NCBI GenBank assembly: GCA_016201575.1
Contig: JACQCN010000127.1
Location: 1 to 7,106 of the forward strand
Reading direction: 5' to 3'
Origin: Candidatus Rokuibacteriota bacterium
GTDB taxonomy: Bacteria > Methylomirabilota > Methylomirabilia > Rokubacteriales > CSP1-6
Length of the DNA: 7,106 nucleotides
Shown: one piece after another, positions 1 to 6,684 of the stretch
Position numbering within the stretch: position 1 is the first letter of the stretch
Layout: each line of letters starts with the position of its first letter
Notes under the pieces: model-generated
Database searches by the model: none
Told to the model about the DNA's origin: nothing
The model's input: only the letters and a program-made list of their open reading frames with translations
Position numbers and translations under genes: made by a program

Positions 1-195
1 ATCGAGGTGGCGGCGGCGATGGTCCTCGGAGGGGAGCTCCGCCAGACCTCGGACGGGGGCTCCGCCCCCCTTCCGAACCTCCCCCCCTCGGCTGGCGCCG
101 GCGGAGCCGGCGCTCGAACAGAGGGGCGACCTTCGGGAGAGGCGTGTGATCAAGTGAGGTACAGGATCGGCGACGCCGTCGCCGCCGCGCTCTGA
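1..195 (+). CDS. C-terminal fragment of an unidentified CDS, open at the left window edge
   Basis: Frame 1 is open from the first base to a TGA at 193-195. The first part (IEVAAAMVLGGELRQ) reads like ordinary protein with G/C at nearly every third codon position. The middle, about residues 17-45, is Gly/Pro/Ala-rich and coincides with two strong GC hairpins, so it is probably a repeat element read through in frame. The end (VRYRIGDAVAAAL) again looks protein-like. The stop overlaps the AAGGAG Shine-Dalgarno of the amidase, which supports this frame as the true end and suggests co-transcription. Frames 2 and 3 are also open up to 157 and 149, so the native gene end could lie in another frame. 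I do not recognise the family from so short a piece, and assign no function. Confidence 0.4.
   Translation: MEVAAAMVLGGELRQTSDGGSAPLPNLPPSAGAGGAGARTEGRPSGEACDQVRYRIGDAVAAAL
55..114. repeat. Tandem GC-rich hairpin element (REP-like)
   Basis: Two perfect short-loop hairpins stand close together. The first has stem GGGGGC (55-60), loop TCC and GCCCCC (64-69). The second has stem GCGCCGGC (95-102), loop GGA and GCCGGCGC (106-113), extended by a G-T wobble at 94/114. The C-rich run 79-88 lies between them. All three forward frames stay open across the element, as seen in short intragenic palindromic repeats of GC-rich genomes. No second copy occurs in this window, so calling it a dispersed repeat is inference. 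It could instead be a local secondary-structure element or an attenuator. Confidence 0.4.
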
Positions 196-205
196 AGGAG
201 TCCCG

Positions 206-1621
206 ATGACCCCGATCGATCTCTGCTATATGCCTGCGTCGGCGCTCGTCCGCCTCTTCCGCGCCAAGAAGGTGTCGCCGGTCGAGGTGATGAAGGCCGT
301 GCTCGCCAGGATCGACGCCGTCAATCCCTTGCTCAACGCCTACTGCACCGTCGCCGCCGATTCCGCAATGAAAGCGGCGCGGGCGGCGGAGCGCGCGATC
401 ATGAAGCGCGGGGCGTTCGGGCCGCTCCACGGCGTGCCCGTGTCGATCAAAGACCTGACCGAGACCAAGGGGATCCGGACGACCTGGGGCTCGAAGATCT
501 ACGAGCACCACGTGCCGGACGAGGACGCGCTGCCGGTGGAGCGGCTCAAGGCGGCGGGCGCGATCGTCGTCGGCAAGACCAACACCTCGGAGTTCGGCTC
601 CGGCGCCAACACCTACAACGAGGTCTTCGGCGCGACCCGGAACCCCTGGAACCCGAAGCTCACCTGCGGCGGCTCGACCGGCGGCGGCGCGGTGGCGCTG
701 GCCACGGGCATGGGCCCGCTGGCGGAGGGCTCGGACCTGGGCGGCTCCCTCCGGACGCCCGCGGCGTTCTGCGGCGTCGTCGGCTTCCGGACCTCGCCCG
801 GCCTCGTGCCCGTCTATCCGACCCGCCTCGCCTGGGACACCTACGGCGTGCACGGGCCGATGGCGCGCACGGTGCGGGACACGGCGCTCATGCTCTCGGT
901 GATCGCCGGCGCCGACGCGCGCGCGCCCCTCTCCTACGCGGTGGACACGCGCGAGTTCCTGCGCGCGGTCGAGCGGCCGAGCGTGAAGGGCCTGCGGATC
1001 GCGTGGTCCCCGGACCTCGGCGTCTGCCCGATCGATCCGGAGATCCGCCGCGCCGCGGCGACGGCGTCCCGCGTCTTCGAGCGCCTCGGCGCGAAGCTCG
1101 ACACCGCGCATCCGGACTTCTCGGGCGTCCTCGACGTCGTGCTCGTCAGCCGCGGGGCGCGGCAGGCCGCCGCCCACGCGGAGAAGCTCGCGCAGTGGCG
1201 CGGCGTGATGCAGGACAACCTGGTGAAGAACATCGAGTACGGGCTCACCCTGACCGGGGACGACATCGGGCGCTGCGAGCGCACCCGCACCGCGATCTGG
1301 CAGCGCGTGCGCCGCTTCTACGAGCAGCACGACCTGATCATCGCGCCGACGACGAGCATCCCGCCCTTCCCGGTCGAGGTCCGCGCCCCCACCGAGGTCG
1401 CGGGCCAGCCGATGACGAGTTACATCGAGTGGCTCCTCCCCACCTACTGCTTCACGGTGATGGGCCTGCCCGCGATCACGGTACCCTGCGGCTTCACCCG
1501 GGACGGGCTGCCGGTGGGGCTGCAGATCGCGGGGCCGTGGCGGAGCGAGGCGAGGGTGCTGCGCGCCGCCGCGGCCTTCGAGGCCGCCCAGCCCTGGGCC
1601 CACCTGCGCCCACCGGTCTGA
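206..1621 (+). CDS. Amidase signature family hydrolase (GatA-like amidase)
   Basis: This is a 471-residue amidase signature enzyme, a family that hydrolyses a carbon-nitrogen amide bond through a Ser-cisSer-Lys triad. The full triad is visible: Lys82 in GVPVSIKD, the cis-Ser157 in CGGSTGGGA, and the nucleophile Ser181 in SDLGGSLRTPAAFCG. The 24-residue spacing between the two serines matches the family. The C-terminal block MGLPAITVPCGF..GLPVGLQIAGP is also typical. Length is normal for the family. The start is fixed by AAGGAG at 195-200, five bases before the ATG. No signal peptide is seen, so it is probably cytoplasmic. It is more likely a catabolic or promiscuous amidase than the GatA subunit of the tRNA amidotransferase, because no gatB or gatC is adjacent; substrate cannot be told from sequence. 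The usual GGSSGGSA is GGSTGGGA here, and the usual GTDTGGS is GSDLGGS. Confidence 0.93.
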   Translation: MTPIDLCYMPASALVRLFRAKKVSPVEVMKAVLARIDAVNPLLNAYCTVAADSAMKAARAAERAIMKRGAFGPLHGVPVSIKDLTETKGIRTTWGSKIYEHHVPDEDALPVERLKAAGAIVVGKTNTSEFGSGANTYNEVFGATRNPWNPKLTCGGSTGGGAVALATGMGPLAEGSDLGGSLRTPAAFCGVVGFRTSPGLVPVYPTRLAWDTYGVHGPMARTVRDTALMLSVIAGADARAPLSYAVDTREFLRAVERPSVKGLRIAWSPDLGVCPIDPEIRRAAATASRVFERLGAKLDTAHPDFSGVLDVVLVSRGARQAAAHAEKLAQWRGVMQDNLVKNIEYGLTLTGDDIGRCERTRTAIWQRVRRFYEQHDLIIAPTTSIPPFPVEVRAPTEVAGQPMTSYIEWLLPTYCFTVMGLPAITVPCGFTRDGLPVGLQIAGPWRSEARVLRAAAAFEAAQPWAHLRPPV

Positions 1622-1893
1622 TCGGCAGCCGTCAGAGCCGAGGCGGACACCTGCCCGTCGACGTCGTCCGTCCGTCGATCCCCTGACTCGACTCTCGTCA
1701 TCCCCCTGACGTTCGTTCAGCCGTCATCCGTGACTCCTCGCTAAGATATCGAAAAGACGCGCGTCAGCGATTCGCAGGCCGCGTGGCATATTCGCTGCAT
1801 TTCCATCGGCCAGGCTCACCCCGTGCTTCCTGATCGACGACCCGGGGCTCAAGCCAAGCAGACATACTTCACGTCGGAAGAGGGAGGGCAGCG
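1622..1893. other. Intergenic region upstream of the secreted protein gene
   Basis: These 272 bases hold no convincing gene. There is no hairpin with a T-run after the amidase, so the amidase terminator is not evident. A relatively AT-rich patch (CTAAGATATCGAAAAGA, 1741-1757) stands out from the GC-rich background and contains the palindrome GATATC (1745-1750). It is followed at once by the 10-base palindrome GACGCGCGTC (1756-1765). TAAGAT (1742-1747) could be a -10 box but has no good -35 at proper spacing. The leader from there to the ATG at 1894 would be about 140 bases, long enough for leader RNA structure, but I recognise no riboswitch class in it. Confidence 0.4.
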
Positions 1894-2538
1894 ATGCGTT
1901 CACGAGCACTTCTCCCCGGCCTTGTCCTGATCGCGGCATTCGCGACGGCTACTGCGTGGGCCGACGAGGAGACCGTCAAGACGAACCGCACGCTTGGCGA
2001 CCTCGGGCACAACATCAACCAGGCCGTCGCAGACACCGACGCGAACCGAGTGACCGGTCGGATCGTGGAGGAATGGAGCGGCACCAAGTTCAAGTTCGAC
2101 GCGACGGGCGCGCCTCGTGAGCTCACAACGCAGGACGTCGAGAACCTGCGGGTGAAGAAGCTCGGCTTCGGGGAGATCTCGATCTTGCTGGCCCTCGCGG
2201 CGAATCAGACGGACGCGACCAACGCGAAGTCGGTCAACGCGATTCTGTCAATGCGACAGTCGGGGACCGGCTGGGGTGAACTGGCGAAGGAGCTCGGGTA
2301 CAAGAACCTCGGCTCCGTGCTCAAGAGCGTCAAGGCCGCGGACAAGAACCTTTCCCGTTTCGCCGCACGGGAGCGAGAGAACGCGGGGAAGCCGGACAAG
2401 ATGGCGAAGGCGGAGAAGGCCGCCAAGCCCGACAAAATCGAGAAGCTGGAAGAGGCCGAACGGCCGGAGAAGCTGGAGAGGCCCAACAAGCCGGAGCGGA
2501 TGGAGCGTCCTCAGCGTCCCGAGCGGCCGGGCCGCTGA
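1894..2538 (+). CDS. Secreted protein of unknown function with charged Lys/Arg-Pro C-terminal tail
   Basis: A 214-residue protein begins with a clear Sec signal peptide (MRSRALLPGLVLIAAFATATAWA), with predicted cleavage after residue 23 (AWA/DE). The mature part has two sections. Residues 24 to about 160 form a soluble domain with a segment KKLGFGEISILLALA (about 88-102) followed by ILSMRQSGTGWGELAKELG (about 117-135). This GWGE(I/L)AKELG pattern recurs in uncharacterised bacterial exported proteins (from memory, not searched). Residues 165-214 are low-complexity and strongly charged, with recurring (K/R)P(D/E)(K/R) units, and end in RPERPGR. The start is well supported by GGGAGGG at 1882-1888, five bases before the ATG. 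The gene is monocistronic: a strong terminator follows 23 bases after the stop. The protein is likely periplasmic or extracellular; the basic tail could bind nucleic acid, peptidoglycan or another polyanion, but that is inference. No enzymatic motif is visible. Confidence 0.8.
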   Translation: MRSRALLPGLVLIAAFATATAWADEETVKTNRTLGDLGHNINQAVADTDANRVTGRIVEEWSGTKFKFDATGAPRELTTQDVENLRVKKLGFGEISILLALAANQTDATNAKSVNAILSMRQSGTGWGELAKELGYKNLGSVLKSVKAADKNLSRFAARERENAGKPDKMAKAEKAAKPDKIEKLEEAERPEKLERPNKPERMERPQRPERPGR

Positions 2539-2561
2539 TCCTCTCGGGAGAGTGACACCCC

Positions 2562-2592
2562 AGCGCGGCGGGCCCCCCGCCGCGCTTTTTTT
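2562..2592 (+). terminator. Strong rho-independent terminator after the secreted protein gene
   Basis: Stem GCGCGGCGGG (2563-2572) pairs perfectly with CCCGCCGCGC (2576-2585) around a CCC loop. An extra A-T pair closes it at 2562/2586, and seven T follow (2586-2592). It lies 23 bases beyond the stop of the secreted protein gene. The opposite side has no A-run, so it acts on plus-strand transcription only. It separates that gene from the beta-barrel gene, which therefore needs its own promoter. Confidence 0.93.
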
Positions 2593-2656
2593 ATTGCTCG
2601 TCGCTGCACATCGTCGGCTAGTGTTGGATTCGGCAGGGAATCAGAAAGGAAAGCTC

Positions 2657-3463
2657 ATGCTCCTGAGACGCGCCAGCCTCGGGGTCCTGCTCGTGCTGCT
2701 CTGCTCGGGTCACTCGGCGCTTGCCGAAGATGTTCACTGGTCGCTGTCGACGTCCATCAATTACTCGAGTGGGGACTACGGAACCGGCCGGGACACCGCC
2801 CTTTTCTACATCCCGTTCACCCTCGGCGTCGCGCCGACCGACCGGCTCCGTCTGAGCTTGACGATTCCCTACATCGAGCAGGACAGCCAGACGGTGGTGG
2901 TCACCAGCAGCGGCGTCGCCGTCCGAAAGGGGAAGGAGCGCGAGCTGGCCACCTCACCGCGCAGCGTGACCCGCTCCGAGTCCGGCGTGGGCGACGTCCT
3001 GCTCAAAGGGCAGTACGTCCTCCTCGAAGAGAAGGCGATCATCCCCGAGGTCAGTCCCTATCTGAAGGTCAAGTTCCCGACAGCCGATGAAGACCGGGGA
3101 CTCGGGACCGGCGAGTTCGACGAAACGCTCGGCATCGACGTGAGCAAGAGCCTCTTCGAACGGCTTGTCGCCTACCTGACGCTGGCCTACACGTTCGTGG
3201 GTTCCCCCCCGGGAGAGAGCTTCGCCGACTCTTTTGGCTGGAGCGTCGGTGCGGCCTATCTCCTGACGAACACGCTGACCGTGTTCAGCTTCCTGGACGG
3301 GGCGACGGCGATCTCTCCCGGACAGGCGGACCCGCTTGAAATCCGCTTCGGGGCCGAATACCGCCTGACGAAGGCCTGGAAGCTCACGGGCTCGGTCGGC
3401 AAGGGACTGAGCGACGGGTCGCCGGACTTCGACCTGTCGGCCGGGGTCGCGTTCCGGTTTTAG
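2657..3463 (+). CDS. Outer-membrane beta-barrel protein (phenol-degradation MetA-pathway/transporter-like)
   Basis: This is a 268-residue outer-membrane protein. The open frame runs back to 2276, but that part overlaps the preceding gene and its terminator. The ATG at 2657 has an AAAGGAAAG Shine-Dalgarno (2645-2653) and begins a good signal peptide (MLLRRASLGVLLVLLCSGHS then ALA/ED, cleavage after residue 23). LVLLC is not a valid lipobox because the residue before Cys is Leu. The mature chain is a series of alternating polar/apolar strands (FYIPFTLGVAPTDRLRLSLT, then later YLKVKFPT, AYLTLAYTFVG, WSVGAAYLL, LEIRFGAEYRL), and it ends AGVAFRF with the C-terminal Phe recognised by the Bam assembly machinery. 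The pattern of strands with VGDVLLKGQY and PYLKVKFPT resembles the 'MetA-pathway of phenol degradation' putative transporter family (PF13557). Substrate is unknown. A promoter must lie in 2593-2656; TTGCTC (2594-2599) and TAGTGT (2619-2624) are weak candidates with a 19-base spacer. Confidence 0.82.
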   Translation: MLLRRASLGVLLVLLCSGHSALAEDVHWSLSTSINYSSGDYGTGRDTALFYIPFTLGVAPTDRLRLSLTIPYIEQDSQTVVVTSSGVAVRKGKERELATSPRSVTRSESGVGDVLLKGQYVLLEEKAIIPEVSPYLKVKFPTADEDRGLGTGEFDETLGIDVSKSLFERLVAYLTLAYTFVGSPPGESFADSFGWSVGAAYLLTNTLTVFSFLDGATAISPGQADPLEIRFGAEYRLTKAWKLTGSVGKGLSDGSPDFDLSAGVAFRF

Positions 3464-3529
3464 GTCACTGCTTCCTGCCGCGCCAGGACCCGCCCGCCGC
3501 TGGGCGTCGACATTCGTGGTTGATCCGCG
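3464..3529. other. Convergent intergenic spacer between the beta-barrel gene and alaS
   Basis: The two stop codons are separated by 66 bases. A modest hairpin (CGCCC 3491-3495, loop GCCGCT, GGGCG 3502-3506) could slow transcription from either side, but neither strand has a T-run after it. No clear intrinsic terminator is present for either gene, so termination is probably rho-dependent or lies inside the opposing gene. Confidence 0.35.
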
Positions 3530-6187
3530 CTAGGACTTCGCGACCAGGTCGTACACGAGCCCGAGGGCCTCGTCGAGCCTGGCGGGGTCCTTGCCGCCGG
3601 CCTGCGCGAGATCGGGCCGCCCGCCGCCCCCGCCCCCGACCGCCTTCGCCACGGGCTGGATGATCTTGCCCGCGTGGAAGCGGCCGGTCAGGTCCTTCGT
3701 CACCGCGGCCACCAGGCTGATCTTGCCGTCGAGCACGCTGCCCACGCAGACGATCCCGGAGCCCAGGCGGTCGCGCACGGTGTCCACGACGGCGCGGAGG
3801 CCATCGGCGTCGAGGCCGTCCAGGCGCGCGGCCAGCACGGCCACGCCGTTCACCTCGCGGGCCGCGCTGACCAGCTCCTCGGCCCGCGTGCGCGCGAGCC
3901 GCGCCTCCAGCACGCCGAGCTGCTTCTCGAGCGCCTTCTGCTCGTCGATCAGCTTCTGGAGCCGCTTCGGCACCTCGAGCGGCGCGATCTTCAGGATCTC
4001 GGCGGCCTCGCGCAGCGCCGCCTCCTCCCGGCCCACGTGCTGGAGCGCCGCCGCGCCCGTGACCGCCTCGATCCGGCGCACGCCGGAGGCCACCGCGCCC
4101 TCGTCGATCACCTTGAAGAGCCCGATCTGGCCCGTGGTGTCCAGGTGCGTGCCGCCGCACAGCTCCGTCGAGAAGTCGCCGATCTTCACCACGCGCACGC
4201 GGGGTCCGTACTTCTCGCCGAACATGGCGATCGCGCCCATTCGCAGCGCGGCGTCGAGCTCGGTCCAGAACGGACTCACGTGGATGTCGTCGCGCACCTT
4301 CTCGTTGACGAGGTCCTCGATCTGCTCGATCTCGCGGTCCTTCACCTGGCTGCCGTGGCTGAAGTCGAAGCGCAGCCGGTCCGCCGCCACCAGCGAGCCG
4401 GCCTGGGTCGGGTGGGTGCCGAGGATGCGGTGGAGCGCGGCGTGGAGCAGGTGCGTGCCGGTGTGATGGAGCGCGAGGCCGAGGCGCCGCGGCGACTCCA
4501 CCGCCACCGCCACCTCCTCGCCCTCGCGCAGGCCGCCGCGGACCACCTTGACCCGGTGGACGAAGAACCCGGTGCCGCGCTTGACGGTGTCGAGGACGCG
4601 CGCCTGGCCCGCCCGCCCCGTGATGGCGCCCGTGTCGCCCTGCTGGCCGCCCGACTCGGCGTAGAGCGGCGTGCGGTCGAGGATGACCTCCCCCTCCTCG
4701 CCCTCGGTGATCTCGCGCTTGCGGCGGCCGTCGACCACCATCGCCAGGATCTTCGCGGGCGCGGTCAGCGTGTCGTAGCCGAGGAACTCGGTCTCGGGCA
4801 GCCCGGCGAGCCCTTCCAGGGCGGACGGGCCCTCGGCGAAGGACGCGCCGGCCCGGGCCCGCTCGCGCTGCTGCTCCATCTCGGCCTCGAACTCGCGCAT
4901 GGTCGCGTCCGACACCGTGAAGCCCGCGTCGGCGAAGGCCTCCTGGGCGAGGTCGGTCGGGAAGCCGTACGTGTCGTAGAGGGTGAACAGGAACTTGCCC
5001 TCGACCCCCCGCCCGCGCGGGCCCGCGTGGGCCTCCACGTACTCGCGGATCTTCTCGATGCCGACGTCGAGCGTCTCCGCGAAGCGCTCCTCCTCGGCGC
5101 GCACCGCGCTCTGGACTCGCGGCAACTCCGCCGGCAGCTCGGGGTAGGCCCCGCCCATGATCTGCCCGACCCACTGGACCGCCTTCCAGAGGAACGGCTC
5201 GTGGAGCCCGAGCATCCGGCCGTGGCGCATCGCGCGGCGCATGATGCGGCGGAGCACGTAGCCGCGCCACTCGTTCGACGGCGTGACGCCGTCGGCGACG
5301 AGGAACGCCGTCGCCCGCGCGTGGTCGGCGATGACGCGCATCGAGACGTCGTTGTCCGCCTCGGCGCCGTAGCGCGTGCCCACCAGCGACTCGATGCGGT
5401 CGATCAGCGGGCGCAGCAGGTCCGTGTCGAAGTTCGACTGCGTGCCCTGGAGCACGGCCGCCACGCGCTCGAGCCCCAACCCGGTGTCGATCGAGGGCCT
5501 GGGCAGGGGCGTGAGCGCCCCCGACGCGTCGCGGTTGAACTGCATGAAGACCAGGTTCCAGATCTCGAGCCAGCGGTCGCAGTCGCAGGCCGGGCCGAGG
5601 CAGGGCCGTCCCGCCGCCTCTTCGGCGCACGGCCGGTGGTTTCCCTGGTGGAAGTGGATCTCCGAGCAGGGGCCGCAGGGGCCGGTGTCGCCCATCGCCC
5701 AGAAGTTGTCCTTCTCGCCGAGGCGGAGGATCCGGTCGTCGCCGAAGCCCGCCACCTTCTTCCACAGCGCGAACGCGTCGTCGTCGTCCGTGAAGACGGT
5801 CGCCCAGAGCCGGTCGGGCGGAAGGCCGTAGTCGCGGGTCAGGCACTCCCAGGCGAAGGCGATGGCGTCGGCCTTGAAATAGTCGCCGAACGAGAAGTTC
5901 CCGAGCATCTCGAAGAACGTGTGATGGCGGGCCGTGCGCCCGACGTTCTCGAGGTCGTTGTGCTTGCCCCCCGCCCGCACGCACTTCTGGCAGGTCGTGG
6001 CCCGGCGGTAGTCGCGCCGCTCCTCGCCCAGGAACACGCCCTTGAACTGCACCATCCCCGCGTTGGTGAAGAGCAGCGTGGGATCGTCCCCCGGGACGAG
6101 CGGCGACGACCGCACCCGGGTGTGCCCGTGGCGCTCGAAGAACCGGAGGAACGCTTCGCGAATCTCGTTGCCCGTCCTGGTGGTCAC
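3530..6187 (-). CDS. alaS: Alanine--tRNA ligase (alanyl-tRNA synthetase)
   Basis: AlaRS charges tRNA-Ala with alanine in the cytoplasm and edits Ser/Gly mischarging. Residues are numbered from the preferred GTG start at 6187, giving 885 aa, normal for the family. The class II catalytic core spans about 1-240: TGNEIREAFLRFFE at 5-18, the motif 2 region around 66-103 (TTCQKC to FSFGDYF), and SIDTGLGLERVAAVLQ at 232-247. The tRNA-recognition region follows (MRVIADHARATAF, then RGYVLRRIMRRAMRHG). The editing domain carries its metal site: H575 and H579 in HHTGTHLLH, C677 and H681 in ELCGGTH. The C-Ala/DHHA1 domain ends with GGGGGGRPDLAQAGGKD at 851-867. A Cys-rich stretch (C171, C174, C187, C196, C201, C203) before DRWLEIWNLVFMQF is common in bacterial AlaRS. 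A longer start, GTG at 6208, would add seven residues, but the GTG at 6187 overlaps the recX stop (GTGA) with GGAG eight bases upstream, so the shorter form is preferred. It is the last gene of the pilT-recX-alaS unit. Confidence 0.98.
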   Translation of the reverse strand: MTTRTGNEIREAFLRFFERHGHTRVRSSPLVPGDDPTLLFTNAGMVQFKGVFLGEERRDYRRATTCQKCVRAGGKHNDLENVGRTARHHTFFEMLGNFSFGDYFKADAIAFAWECLTRDYGLPPDRLWATVFTDDDDAFALWKKVAGFGDDRILRLGEKDNFWAMGDTGPCGPCSEIHFHQGNHRPCAEEAAGRPCLGPACDCDRWLEIWNLVFMQFNRDASGALTPLPRPSIDTGLGLERVAAVLQGTQSNFDTDLLRPLIDRIESLVGTRYGAEADNDVSMRVIADHARATAFLVADGVTPSNEWRGYVLRRIMRRAMRHGRMLGLHEPFLWKAVQWVGQIMGGAYPELPAELPRVQSAVRAEEERFAETLDVGIEKIREYVEAHAGPRGRGVEGKFLFTLYDTYGFPTDLAQEAFADAGFTVSDATMREFEAEMEQQRERARAGASFAEGPSALEGLAGLPETEFLGYDTLTAPAKILAMVVDGRRKREITEGEEGEVILDRTPLYAESGGQQGDTGAITGRAGQARVLDTVKRGTGFFVHRVKVVRGGLREGEEVAVAVESPRRLGLALHHTGTHLLHAALHRILGTHPTQAGSLVAADRLRFDFSHGSQVKDREIEQIEDLVNEKVRDDIHVSPFWTELDAALRMGAIAMFGEKYGPRVRVVKIGDFSTELCGGTHLDTTGQIGLFKVIDEGAVASGVRRIEAVTGAAALQHVGREEAALREAAEILKIAPLEVPKRLQKLIDEQKALEKQLGVLEARLARTRAEELVSAAREVNGVAVLAARLDGLDADGLRAVVDTVRDRLGSGIVCVGSVLDGKISLVAAVTKDLTGRFHAGKIIQPVAKAVGGGGGGRPDLAQAGGKDPARLDEALGLVYDLVAKS

Positions 6188-6684
6188 TCGTCGATCTCCA
6201 GCCGGCACAGTGTACGCACGATACGGGTCACGAGGCTACCCGGGTAGCCCCGGCGGAGCAAGTAGCCGCGCAGGCGGGCCGGCGCGCGCGCGGGGTCCCG
6301 GCGAAGGAGGGCGGGCAGCCGCTTGCGCGCCGCCCCCAGGGCGAGGGCTGCCTCGGACTCGCCGGCGAACGTCTCGCGCATGGCCGCCTCCGTCAGCTCG
6401 GCGTCGATTCCGCGGGCGCGCAGCTCCGCCCGGAGCCGGGCCGGGCCGATGCCACGGGCGCCCGCGCGGGACTCGACCCAACGGCGGGCGAACTGGGCGT
6501 CGTCGAGGTAGCCGCGGGCCTCGAGCTCGGCGACGACGGCGGCGGCGGTCTCCGGCGAGGCCCCGCGGCGCCGGAGCCGCGCGGCCAGGTCGCGCCGGCT
6601 CCAGGCTTTGCGGGCGAGCAGATCGAAGGCGGTGGCCCGGGCCGCCGCCTGGTCGAGGACCTTCTGGCTCCGGGGCGCCCTCAG
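6184..6684 (-). CDS. recX: Regulatory protein RecX, with a non-canonical (CTG) or unresolved start
   Basis: RecX binds RecA and modulates its filaments, usually inhibiting strand exchange and SOS induction. Reading the minus strand from 6684 gives 166 aa, close to the usual RecX size. It is all helical and very Arg/Ala-rich, in the tandem three-helix layout of the family: AFDLLARKAWSRRDLAARL (19-37), then GYLDDAQFARRWVESR (58-73), then GPARLRAELRARGID (80-94), and a third repeat ending LRGYLLRRGYPGSLVTRIV. No ATG, GTG or TTG occurs in frame between the pilT stop and Met102 (6381); starting there would lose the two best-conserved repeats. The best start is CTG at 6684-6682, overlapping the pilT TGA as CTGA, with no clear Shine-Dalgarno, which suggests termination-reinitiation coupling. 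The stop TGA (6186-6184) overlaps the alaS GTG. Identity is firm; the start is not. Confidence 0.85.
   Translation of the reverse strand: MRAPRSQKVLDQAAARATAFDLLARKAWSRRDLAARLRRRGASPETAAAVVAELEARGYLDDAQFARRWVESRAGARGIGPARLRAELRARGIDAELTEAAMRETFAGESEAALALGAARKRLPALLRRDPARAPARLRGYLLRRGYPGSLVTRIVRTLCRLEIDE
6185..6198 (-). promoter_or_regulatory. alaS ribosome-binding site and GTGA start/stop overlap
   Basis: On the minus strand GGAG, then eight bases, then GTG (6187-6185), whose last two bases form the TGA stop of recX. This site lies inside the end of recX and decides the alaS start: the alternative GTG 21 bases upstream at 6208 has no comparable ribosome-binding site. The overlap implies coupled translation of recX and alaS. 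Confidence 0.65.

Noticed and set aside
2594..2624. Promoter TTGCTC / TAGTGT for the beta-barrel gene
   Set aside because: The boxes are weak and the 19-base spacer is long. A promoter is expected in this region because of the terminator, but these boxes are not strong enough to list as a feature.
2276..2656. N-terminal extension of the beta-barrel gene frame
   Set aside because: It overlaps the secreted protein gene and runs through the intrinsic terminator. Its translation is Arg/Ser/Pro-rich shadow, while the ATG at 2657 has a ribosome-binding site and starts a proper signal peptide.
3491..3506. Possible bidirectional terminator between the beta-barrel gene and alaS
   Set aside because: The stem is only five base pairs with a six-base loop, and neither strand has a T-run, so it does not meet the pattern of an intrinsic terminator.
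3465..5984. An 839-codon second minus-strand frame overlapping alaS
   Set aside because: It is a shadow frame of Arg/Gly/Pro/Ala-rich low-complexity text with no motif, caused by high GC content.
3674..6247. An 857-codon open frame on the plus strand across alaS
   Set aside because: It lies antisense to an unmistakable alaS with conserved catalytic and editing motifs. Its composition (Ala/Arg/His/Leu/Glu/Val-rich) is that of a GC-rich codon shadow, with no recognisable domain or ribosome-binding site.
6236..6481. 81-codon minus-strand frame within recX
   Set aside because: It is a different frame from the RecX reading and rich in Arg/Gly/Pro, with no motifs; the RecX frame clearly codes here.
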